Below, one piece after another: positions 1 through 5,114 of a DNA stretch of 5,620 nucleotides (its first letter is position 1; each line of letters begins with the position of its first letter). The notes beneath the pieces are model-generated. The model was given only the letters and a program-made list of their open reading frames with translations. It did no database searches and had not been told where the DNA came from. Source of the stretch: Rhodospirillaceae bacterium (GTDB lineage: Bacteria > Pseudomonadota > Alphaproteobacteria > MPNO01 > UBA2964); the NCBI GenBank assembly GCA_002724505.1, contig PBOV01000047.1:15104-20723 (forward strand), read 5' to 3'. The position numbers and the translations under genes were made by a program.

Positions 1-399
1 TGGTTTCACATCTTTGACCGCGCCACGCCAACCGCCCGCGGTAATATCAAACATTTCCCCGGTTGGCATTCGGTATTTAATTTCATAAAAGCTATTAGGG
101 TCCCCACTTTTATTGCCCATAACGTGTTTAGCGCCAGCCGCTTCAACCTGTTCGCAGGCTTTTTCGACGTCGTCGACCCAAATACCGAAATGGTCGATAC
201 CAAAAAATTGCTCTTCACCCTCGTAGCCAAGTGGTTTGCCTTTTCTATTAAGGAGAGCAATGTTGACGGTCCCGTCGGTAAGATACTTGGTCCCGGTGCC
301 GGAGTGGCCAACTTCTACCATATCGAAAGCTTTTTTAAAAAAATCGCAACTTGCTTGGGGGTCATCTACCGAAAGCGCGATGTGCCTCAATTTTCCCAT
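1..399 (-). CDS. VOC-superfamily (glyoxalase/bleomycin-resistance fold) protein, 3' end cut by window
   Basis: The minus strand reads open for 133 codons from the ATG at 397-399 to the window edge, so the C-terminus is missing. The protein opens with MGKLRHIALSVDD, a typical first beta strand of a vicinal-oxygen-chelate module. A second module starts at FFGIDHFGIWVDDVEKA (about residues 65-81), giving the two beta-alpha-beta-beta-beta repeats of this fold. Candidate metal ligands are H6 and H70. In the MPTGEMFDI stretch (residues 111-119) the usual DPxGNxxE glutamate position falls on D118. The start is supported by GGAGG five bases upstream (405-409 on the plus strand). VOC proteins use a divalent metal for isomerase, lyase or extradiol dioxygenase chemistry, and which of these applies cannot be read from sequence. 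It is divergent from the SixA-like gene. The VOC assignment is firm; substrate and reaction are unknown. Confidence 0.9.
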   Translation of the reverse strand, partial: MGKLRHIALSVDDPQASCDFFKKAFDMVEVGHSGTGTKYLTDGTVNIALLNRKGKPLGYEGEEQFFGIDHFGIWVDDVEKACEQVEAAGAKHVMGNKSGDPNSFYEIKYRMPTGEMFDITAGGWRGAVKDVKP

Positions 400-404
400 T
401 TTAT

Positions 405-409
405 CCTCC
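405..409 (-). promoter_or_regulatory. Ribosome binding site of the VOC gene
   Basis: Read on the minus strand this is GGAGG, followed by ATAAA and then the ATG at 399-397. The spacing of five bases is near ideal. It fixes the start of the VOC gene, which opens in a frame different from several longer overlapping open frames. Confidence 0.8.
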
Positions 410-432
410 CCATCTAAATGGCATTTGTTCAC

Positions 433-455
433 GCACTTAAATGTTCGTTGAGTGC
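433..455. repeat. Inverted repeat in the VOC/SixA divergent gap
   Basis: The arms GCACTTAA (433-440) and TTGAGTGC (448-455) are inverted copies with one mismatch, which would be a G-U pair in RNA. The loop is seven bases. It lies between two divergently transcribed genes, so it could be an operator or a hairpin in the leader of the VOC transcript. There is no run of T after it, so it is not a terminator. An imperfect eight-base repeat in a gap this size can arise by chance. Confidence 0.35.
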
Positions 456-532
456 CCTGTCGGCGTCAACAGCAATCGACAAATTGGTGAATAAAGGCTT
501 GATAGGTTAAAAGTGATATCTACAAGCTACAA

Positions 533-537
533 AAGGA
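533..537 (+). promoter_or_regulatory. Ribosome binding site that decides the SixA-like start
   Basis: AAGGA sits five bases before the ATG at 543. An in-frame GTG at 513 would add ten residues but has no such site in front of it, and those extra residues (ISTSYKRNR) precede the point where SixA-like proteins normally begin. The ATG at 543 is therefore preferred. Confidence 0.7.
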
Positions 538-542
538 ATCGA

Positions 543-1049
543 ATGATACGGAAGTTAATCGCCTTACGCCACGGTGAGGCGGAAAAAGGTTTTGGCATTG
601 AAGATTTTGATCGTGCTTTGGCCTTGCGTGGCTACGCGGAAGTTGAACTTGTTGCGAAATGGCTGCTGAGAGAGGGATATGTACCAGACTTAATTTTGGG
701 GTCTTCTGCCGAACGGGCAGCGGCGACTGCCTTTCATGCCGGTAGAATTCTTGAGCTTGATGAAACGCGCATCACCGTCGATCAATCTCTATATCTTGCT
801 TCCAAAACAATCCTGCTCGATTTAGTCTATGAGTTACCTGAAGAATCAAACTGTGTAATGATCGTTGGCCACAATCCTGGCTTAGAGGACTTCGTTTCTT
901 TTGTTGGCGGTTATGATCGTTTTGCCAAAGCTGGAGGCAAGTTGATGACCGCTACTGTTGCGTGCTTGGAATTTGAGGGCGAGTGGGCGGAGATTGTGTC
1001 GGCGCTTCCAACGTTAAAATTCCTGAAGCGAACAATAGACGTCGTTTAG
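543..1049 (+). CDS. sixA: SixA-like histidine phosphatase (phosphoglycerate mutase-like fold)
   Basis: The 168-residue protein carries the catalytic RHG motif at R9-H10-G11 (LIALRHGEAEKG), where H10 would be the phospho-accepting histidine. The second conserved histidine is H110 in IVGHNPGLED. R58 sits in SSAERAAATA, the pocket-arginine motif of the family. The D23-to-G30 stretch (DRALALRG) is the DxxRxLxxxG signature of SixA-type proteins, and the length is close to the roughly 160 residues of E. coli SixA. Family members remove phosphate from histidine of phosphorelay HPt domains, or act on small phosphorylated molecules, in the cytoplasm. No kinase or HPt gene lies nearby, so the partner is unknown. 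It ends five bases from the convergent RidA-like gene. Its role does not obviously fit the surrounding catabolic genes and it may be an independent neighbour. Confidence 0.88.
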   Translation: MIRKLIALRHGEAEKGFGIEDFDRALALRGYAEVELVAKWLLREGYVPDLILGSSAERAAATAFHAGRILELDETRITVDQSLYLASKTILLDLVYELPEESNCVMIVGHNPGLEDFVSFVGGYDRFAKAGGKLMTATVACLEFEGEWAEIVSALPTLKFLKRTIDVV

Positions 1050-1054
1050 CGTTG

Positions 1055-1399
1055 TTACTTAACCGCGATACACATAATTTCAACCAGGGTGCCGGGGGTT
1101 AAAGTAACGCCAATACCCGCCCGTGCGGGGGGGTAGTCCGGATCCATCCAGGCCACCCACGCCTCATTCATCTCGTCCTTAAGGTCCATGTCAGACATGT
1201 AGACGACTGAGCTGACGATCTTGGTTTTGTTTGAGCCCGATTCTGCGAGAATAGCGTCAATCTTAGCCAAAACTTGTTTAGTTTGTTCTTTCATGCCCGC
1301 CGATTTGTCGTCGGCGACTATTCCAGACAAGTAAATCATATCACCATGGATAACGGCTTTACTGTTCCATGCGCCGGGTCGAATTCGATCAATGGACAT
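1055..1399 (-). CDS. RidA/YjgF/YER057c-family protein, YoaB-like
   Basis: This complete protein of 114 residues runs from MSIDRIRPG to MCIAVK, about the length of E. coli YoaB. Family hallmarks are visible: the VIHGDMIYLSG strand (residues 17-26), the QTKQVLAKIDAILAESGSNK helix, and PPARAGIGV with R93, the residue that in RidA contacts the carboxylate of imine intermediates. VEIMCIAV near the end holds the conserved glutamate E107. AGGAG six bases upstream (1406-1410) fixes the start. RidA proteins are cytoplasmic trimers that hydrolyse reactive enamine/imine intermediates, and some relatives are deaminases in aromatic pathways, such as 2-aminomuconate deaminase. It diverges from the Rieske oxygenase genes, so it may handle a nitrogen-containing intermediate or by-product of that pathway. 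That link is inference. The family call is firm, the substrate unknown. Confidence 0.93.
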   Translation of the reverse strand: MSIDRIRPGAWNSKAVIHGDMIYLSGIVADDKSAGMKEQTKQVLAKIDAILAESGSNKTKIVSSVVYMSDMDLKDEMNEAWVAWMDPDYPPARAGIGVTLTPGTLVEIMCIAVK

Positions 1400-1440
1400 T
1401 ATGAACTCCTATTTTAATTTTAGGTGATTGTTTCATTCTA

Positions 1441-1467
1441 CAACGATACGGTCCAGTAGGTTCGTTG
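1441..1467. repeat. Short inverted repeat in the RidA/Rieske divergent gap
   Basis: CAACGA (1441-1446) is repeated in inverted form as TCGTTG (1462-1467). The arm centres are 21 bases apart, about two helical turns, which would suit a dimeric regulator bound between the two divergent genes. The arms are only six bases long, so chance is a real alternative. No confident -35/-10 promoter pair could be assigned in this 128-base gap. Confidence 0.25.
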
Positions 1468-1527
1468 CTTGAAGGCTCTTAATAGCTAAGGTAACTTCTC
1501 GATATTCTACTCAGATTGGAACAGGAC

Positions 1528-2796
1528 ATGGATGGCACACAATCCCCAGATAATTCAAAAATTGATATTTGGTCGGAGGCAGGGACAACACGAGTTCCGT
1601 TTGAGGTATATAAAGACGCTGGCATATATGCGCAGGAGCTAGAAAAAATCTTTTATGGCGCATCCTGGAACTATGTTGGCCTTGAATGTGAGGTTCCCCA
1701 AGCGGGAGACTTTCGGCGTAACTTTATCGGTGAACGCGAAGTTCTAATGATCCGCAAGGACGATGGTGCGTTATCAGTTGTTGAGAATCGTTGTGCCCAT
1801 CGTGGTGCTCAGCTCTGCCAGGCGCTCTCAGGGAATACTGGTAATGCTATCATGTGCCCATACCATCAATGGACCTACACGCTAGATGGTGAACTTACAG
1901 GTATGCCTTTCAAGAGGGGGATTAATGGTAAAGGGGGACTTAATCCTGATTTTGATTTGAGGGCTCACGGGCTTGTAAATTTGAGGGTTGAGAGTCTGAA
2001 TGGTGTCGTCTTCGCAAGTTTTGATCATGATGTTCCGGGGTTGAGTGAATATCTCGGACCCGACATGGTAAAGTATTTCACGCGTATTTTTGATGGTCGT
2101 GGATTGCGGGTCGTGGGATATGAGCGGCAGGTGATTGATTGTAATTGGAAACTCCAGATGGAGAATCTGAAGGATCCCTATCATGCCGGTATCTTACATC
2201 TATTTCTGATCTCGTTTGGCCTGTTTCGGCTTGACCAAGAGTCAAAATGTTTAGTCGATGACAGCAAGGGCCATTCAGTCTTGATGACCGCCAAGGGAAC
2301 TGAAGAGGGGAAAGAGGATACAGGTGGTGTTAGAATTGCTGCGCCCGACTTTTCTTTGACCGACCATGATCTAATTCAACCTCGTCTTGAGTTTCCTGAT
2401 AATGTTACTTTGTCGATTCAGACCTTATTTCCGTCAATCATAATACAAGCCCAGTGCAACACGCTGGCGACCCGCCAGGTTATCCCGAAAGGACCTGGCA
2501 GTCATGAACTCGTTTGGACATTCTTCGGGTTTGAAGATGATGATAATGAAATGAAGGACTTGCGTCTGCGTCAGGCTAATCTTATGGGGTCCGCTGGCTA
2601 TGTAACGCTGGACGACGCCGAGGCCCTTGAGTTTAGCCAAGTGGGGCTCAGTGGTTCGCATGATGGTGATGCGGCTGTGCTTGAAATTGGTGGGAAAGAT
2701 TGTGAGTCTAACGACCATCTGGTTACGGAATCTTTGATCCGCGGGTTTTATATGCGGTACCGCGACGCTATGGGTCACGGAAAGGTGGGCGTTTGA
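1528..2796 (+). CDS. Rieske non-heme iron oxygenase, large (alpha) subunit; salicylate 5-hydroxylase/anthranilate dioxygenase-like
   Basis: The 422-residue protein has an N-terminal Rieske [2Fe-2S] domain with C89-x-H91 (RCAHRGAQLC) and C110-x2-H113 (CPYHQWTY), and a C-terminal catalytic domain. The mononuclear iron ligands are H219 and H224 in ENLKDPYHAGILH, with D362 or D363 in LDDAEALEFSQ as the carboxylate. D216 sits at the position that bridges the two metal centres in the family. It should hydroxylate an aromatic ring using O2 and electrons from a partner reductase, in the cytoplasm. From memory, segments such as ASFDHDV, NWKLQMENLKDPYH and the long DHD/FP region most resemble NagG-type salicylate 5-hydroxylase and AndAc/AntA-type anthranilate dioxygenase, whose length also matches. 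ATG 1528 is preferred over an upstream in-frame TTG at 1516, which has no ribosome site. The small subunit follows with a one-base overlap. The real substrate is not determined. Confidence 0.93.
   Translation: MDGTQSPDNSKIDIWSEAGTTRVPFEVYKDAGIYAQELEKIFYGASWNYVGLECEVPQAGDFRRNFIGEREVLMIRKDDGALSVVENRCAHRGAQLCQALSGNTGNAIMCPYHQWTYTLDGELTGMPFKRGINGKGGLNPDFDLRAHGLVNLRVESLNGVVFASFDHDVPGLSEYLGPDMVKYFTRIFDGRGLRVVGYERQVIDCNWKLQMENLKDPYHAGILHLFLISFGLFRLDQESKCLVDDSKGHSVLMTAKGTEEGKEDTGGVRIAAPDFSLTDHDLIQPRLEFPDNVTLSIQTLFPSIIIQAQCNTLATRQVIPKGPGSHELVWTFFGFEDDDNEMKDLRLRQANLMGSAGYVTLDDAEALEFSQVGLSGSHDGDAAVLEIGGKDCESNDHLVTESLIRGFYMRYRDAMGHGKVGV
2783..2788 (+). promoter_or_regulatory. Ribosome binding site of the Rieske small subunit, inside the large-subunit gene
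   Basis: AGGTGG lies seven bases before the ATG at 2796, within the last codons of the large-subunit gene. Stop and start overlap as TGATG, so the two subunits are probably translationally coupled. A TTG at 2793 is in frame but gives poorer spacing and is not preferred. Confidence 0.65.
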
Positions 2797-3293
2797 TGGA
2801 TCAAGCTGAGATGTGCCAGCCGGTTACCGACGATGCAATGCTTCGCCGAATTGAGAGGTTACAACTAAATTACATTGAATCTATTGATGATGGTCCTCTT
2901 GATAAGTGGCCCCAGTTTTTTACAGATAAATGCCTTTATACCGTTGTTTCGCGAGATAACTATGATCGTGGGATGGAACTTGGCGTCATGCGGTTTGAAT
3001 CAGTGGGTATGCTGATTGATCGTGCTACGGCGACACAACATGCGGCGGTCTTTGCGCCGCGTATAATTCGCCACGTTTTAGGCCCGGCAATGGTTGATGA
3101 TACAAGAGGTGGTTATCGTTCACGCTGCAATGTTGTGATCTATCAGACATCACCTGATGGTGATACGGTACTCCTGATGACGGCGACTTATAACGATTTA
3201 ATTGTTGAACAGGATGGCGTGCTTAAATTTAAGGAAAAGCGCGTAATCTATGACACCCACAGAATTCCAGATTCGATTGTTTATCCGCTTTAA
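2796..3293 (+). CDS. Ring-hydroxylating oxygenase, small (beta) subunit
   Basis: This 165-residue protein has the length and character of beta subunits of aromatic-ring oxygenases, which adopt an NTF2-like cone and form an alpha3-beta3 hexamer with the large subunit. Recognisable segments are the N-terminal helix RIERLQLNYIESIDDGPLD, the WPQFFTDKCLYTVVSRDNYD strand pair with its family WPxxFt...Y.v..R.n motif, the IRHVLGPAMV strand, and the C-terminal FKEKRVIYDTHRIPDSIVYPL, close to the ends of salicylate- and anthranilate-type beta subunits. It has no catalytic residues of its own; its role is structural and sometimes affects substrate choice. It overlaps the large-subunit stop by one base, so the two form an operon. 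The next gene downstream is on the opposite strand, so no ferredoxin or reductase belongs to this transcript. Confidence 0.92.
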   Translation: MDQAEMCQPVTDDAMLRRIERLQLNYIESIDDGPLDKWPQFFTDKCLYTVVSRDNYDRGMELGVMRFESVGMLIDRATATQHAAVFAPRIIRHVLGPAMVDDTRGGYRSRCNVVIYQTSPDGDTVLLMTATYNDLIVEQDGVLKFKEKRVIYDTHRIPDSIVYPL

Positions 3294-3309
3294 TGAACTC
3301 GTTTAGACA

Positions 3310-4152
3310 CTAGGTTGGCTTTAAGTCTGGCCATACACTTTGTTGACCCGCCCCCGGCCAAGCAGCAGGCGCGGCTGCTTTTTCGGCAGCGGCTTGCCCC
3401 GAGAGATTTTTGTCCCACCCGGTGCCTGTTAGGCGTTTGCCGTTAAAGCCGTCTGAATCATCGGACATGAGCCAGACAATCGGCGCCTGCATAACCTCAG
3501 GCTGGACCATTGCTTCGCGGTCAGGTGAGGAGGACTCTGGGACCATGACCGTGTTTGCTGGTCCGCCGGGGACCAATACGTTGACTGAAACCCCGCTACC
3601 TTCACAATCTTTAGACCAGCAGGCTGATTGCGCTTCAAGTGCACCCTTTGACGGTCCGTAGGGTGTCCAGCCGCGGCGGATCATCGTATCCATACTAGTT
3701 GTGACATTAACGATACGTCCCCAGTCTTGCTTAATTAAATGTGGGATAGCGCTCTTGGAAATTAGAAAGGGCGCCCGAACATTAACGTCGAAGATTGCCT
3801 GCCAACGATCCTCTGGTACATCCCAGAATTTGATATTGTCGACATAATAATTCTCACGAATACTGGAAAGACCAATTCCGGCGTTGTTCACCAAACCATG
3901 TAGGCCGCCGAGAGCCTCAATTGTACGCGATGCGATTGCGGTGCATGCATTTACATCCTTTAGATCGGCGGCCAGAGGTAAAACCTTACCCGGACCGCTC
4001 AGAGCAGTTAGGGCTTCCAGTCTATCCGAGGCTACGTCGACTGCTGCAACTCCTGCGCCATTTAAAACGAGTGCCTCTACCATGGCTCTTCCTAGGCCAC
4101 CGGCCGCTCCCGTAACAATTATTATTTTTCCATCTAGTTGATTTTTAGTCAT
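3310..4152 (-). CDS. Short-chain dehydrogenase/reductase (SDR), classical type with extended C-terminus
   Basis: The 280-residue protein has a Rossmann fold with the cofactor motif T14-G15-x3-G19-x-G21 (TGAAGGLGRAM), D39 at the end of beta2 (AAVDVAS), D63 in AADLKD, and N89-N90-A91-G92. The active site is N124 (DVNVRAPF), S153 (VNVTTSMD), and Y165-x3-K169 (YGPSK), all present. D39 favours NAD(H) over NADP(H), as is usual in the family. A tail of about 35 residues, rich in alanine and ending WPGAGQQSVWPDLKPT, follows the core; similar tails occur in SDRs of environmental Alphaproteobacteria. Residues about 96-112 (LSSIRENYYVDNIKFWDV) form a longer loop than in short SDRs and may shape the substrate pocket. 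It likely oxidises an alcohol or dihydrodiol or reduces a ketone. It converges with the Rieske operon and diverges from the PhyH gene. The ribosome site is weak: only AGGG, about 15 bases upstream. Confidence 0.93.
   Translation of the reverse strand: MTKNQLDGKIIIVTGAAGGLGRAMVEALVLNGAGVAAVDVASDRLEALTALSGPGKVLPLAADLKDVNACTAIASRTIEALGGLHGLVNNAGIGLSSIRENYYVDNIKFWDVPEDRWQAIFDVNVRAPFLISKSAIPHLIKQDWGRIVNVTTSMDTMIRRGWTPYGPSKGALEAQSACWSKDCEGSGVSVNVLVPGGPANTVMVPESSSPDREAMVQPEVMQAPIVWLMSDDSDGFNGKRLTGTGWDKNLSGQAAAEKAAAPAAWPGAGQQSVWPDLKPT
3360..3383 (+). terminator. Possible rho-independent terminator for the Rieske operon, inside the convergent SDR gene
   Basis: On the plus strand AAGCAGC (3360-3366) pairs with GCTGCTT (3374-3380) across a seven-base loop, followed by more T (3381-3383). 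This gives a hairpin plus a short T run about 70 bases after the small-subunit stop. The same bases encode the alanine-rich tail of the SDR, so codon constraint alone could produce it, and the T run is short. Confidence 0.3.
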
Positions 4153-4184
4153 AAAGATTTTTGTTTACCCTAAAGAATGATAAT

Positions 4185-4202
4185 AAAGGAGGGTATGAGG
4201 AG
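4185..4202 (+). promoter_or_regulatory. Tandem Shine-Dalgarno-like purine tract in the SDR/PhyH gap
   Basis: AAAGGAGGG (4185-4193) and GAGGAG (4197-4202) lie close together on the plus strand. They are the strongest ribosome-site-like sequence in the window, yet about 80 bases before the PhyH start, which lacks a good site of its own. GAGGAG is nine bases before an ATG at 4212 that opens a tiny ORF. Confidence 0.4.
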
Positions 4203-4211
4203 CTGGATAAA

Positions 4212-4247
4212 ATGACAACGGTGATCTTGTATTGCGGTGAGAATTAG
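4212..4247 (+). CDS. Possible 11-codon leader peptide upstream of the PhyH gene
   Basis: ATG to TAG encodes MTTVILYCGEN, preceded by GAGGAG with nine-base spacing. It ends 32 bases before the PhyH start and is in a different frame, so it is not an extension of that gene. It has no run of one amino acid as in classical attenuators. It could be a leader peptide, a remnant of a gene start, or chance. No homology can be judged at this length. Confidence 0.2.
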   Translation: MTTVILYCGEN

Positions 4248-4279
4248 GTGCAAAATCTATTCTGGTACAGCGCCACAAA

Positions 4280-5113
4280 ATGGGCAAACGAATGACTAAA
4301 CATCTGACAGAAGAACAAATCGCGAGCTTTAAAGAAAATGGCTTTATCTCACCAATGGACGGTCTGACAGCTGCTGAGGCGCAGGAGTGCCTTGAATGCC
4401 TCGAAGATTATGAAAGGCGGACAGGTAATGCGGCGCAAGATAGCTTGACGTTGAAATCTCATTTGCCGTTCGGGTTATTTAGCCGTGTGATCCGCAATGA
4501 GAAGGTGCTTGATGCGGTTGAGGATTTGATTGGGCCAAATATACTCTGCTGGGGATCGTCTTTTTTTGTAAAGGAACCACAATCGCCAACTTTTGTATCC
4601 TGGCACGCGGATACCTATTATTACGGTATCGAGCCGCAAGAGACGGTAACAGCGTGGATCGCGTTTTCACCAAGTAATCTTGAGTCCGGCTGCATTCGTT
4701 GCATTCCAGGAAGCCACAAAGTGAAAACAGAATTTGAGAATACGCCGCAAGAACACAATGTGTTAAAAAGAGGACAAAACACGAAGAATGTTGACGAGTC
4801 TAAATCTGTTTTCATGCCCTTGGAGCCTGGCCAGTTCTCTATTCACCATGAATGCACCGTTCATTCGTCACTACCCAATAACGCAGACCACCGCAGAATA
4901 GGGTATTCAATCCATTACTGCCCAACGCACGTTAGAGAAACTATGTATGATCCAGTTGATGGTAAAAAGTCTGCTGCTTTGGTGCGTGGGGTGGACAATT
5001 ATAATCATTGGGACCCCGAACCGATGACCGAGGTAGATTTTGATCCGGTTATGGCGGCTCATATGGTTGAAATTCGCCGTCAATTTATGTCCCGCAACAA
5101 AGGGAGAGCTTAA
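4280..5113 (+). CDS. Phytanoyl-CoA dioxygenase (PhyH) family Fe(II)/2-oxoglutarate oxygenase
   Basis: The 277-residue protein starts with the family's usual LTEEQIASFKENGFISP helix. The iron triad is H109-x-D111 in SWHADTYYYGI and H195 in ECTVHSSLPN, with R205 or R206 placed to bind the 2-oxoglutarate carboxylate. AWIAFSPSNLESGCIRCIPGSH (residues 125-146) is the typical PhyH strand with the GSH turn. It should hydroxylate an aliphatic or side-chain carbon while decarboxylating 2-oxoglutarate, in the cytoplasm; bacterial members act on many small molecules, not only phytanoyl-CoA. Start choice is uncertain: ATG 4280 gives MGKRMTKHL, ATG 4292 gives MTKHL, and neither has a strong ribosome site. 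The cupin gene follows after one base, so both are likely one operon. It is divergent from the SDR gene. The triad is intact; the substrate is unknown. Confidence 0.93.
   Translation: MGKRMTKHLTEEQIASFKENGFISPMDGLTAAEAQECLECLEDYERRTGNAAQDSLTLKSHLPFGLFSRVIRNEKVLDAVEDLIGPNILCWGSSFFVKEPQSPTFVSWHADTYYYGIEPQETVTAWIAFSPSNLESGCIRCIPGSHKVKTEFENTPQEHNVLKRGQNTKNVDESKSVFMPLEPGQFSIHHECTVHSSLPNNADHRRIGYSIHYCPTHVRETMYDPVDGKKSAALVRGVDNYNHWDPEPMTEVDFDPVMAAHMVEIRRQFMSRNKGRA
5101..5107 (+). promoter_or_regulatory. Ribosome binding site of the cupin gene, inside the PhyH gene end
   Basis: AGGGAGA lies seven bases before the ATG at 5115 and overlaps the last PhyH codons. The PhyH stop at 5111-5113 is one base from the cupin start, which supports coupled translation. 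Confidence 0.65.
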
Positions 5114-5114
5114 G

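Noticed and set aside
124..451. Two plus-strand open frames overlapping the VOC gene
   Set aside because: They lie opposite the VOC gene, which has family motifs and a good ribosome site; the translations show no recognisable domain.
513..542. GTG-started N-terminal extension of the SixA-like protein
   Set aside because: It has no ribosome site, and the ATG at 543 has AAGGA at ideal spacing and gives the usual family start.
1115..1133. GC-rich hairpin (CCCGC...GCGGG) with a run of G near the RidA end, considered as a terminator or frameshift site
   Set aside because: No T run follows, and the bases encode the conserved PPARAG segment in an unbroken frame.
1516..1527. TTG start adding four residues to the Rieske large subunit
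   Set aside because: There is no Shine-Dalgarno sequence ahead of it; ATG 1528 is a better codon in an acceptable context, though its own site is weak.
1400..1527. Sigma-70-like promoter in the RidA/Rieske gap
   Set aside because: TTGCTT- and TTAATA-like boxes occur but not at 16-18 base spacing, so no promoter is called.
1882..2778. Minus-strand open frames inside the Rieske large subunit
   Set aside because: They are shadows of a gene with complete cluster and iron ligands; their translations show no domain.
3410..4141. Plus-strand and alternative minus-strand open frames over the SDR gene
   Set aside because: The SDR frame has all cofactor and catalytic motifs, and the overlapping frames look like low-complexity shadows.
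4166..4195. TACCCT/AGGGTA inverted repeat in the SDR/PhyH gap
   Set aside because: Six-base arms 18 bases apart are expected by chance at this scale, and one arm is part of the purine tract already described.
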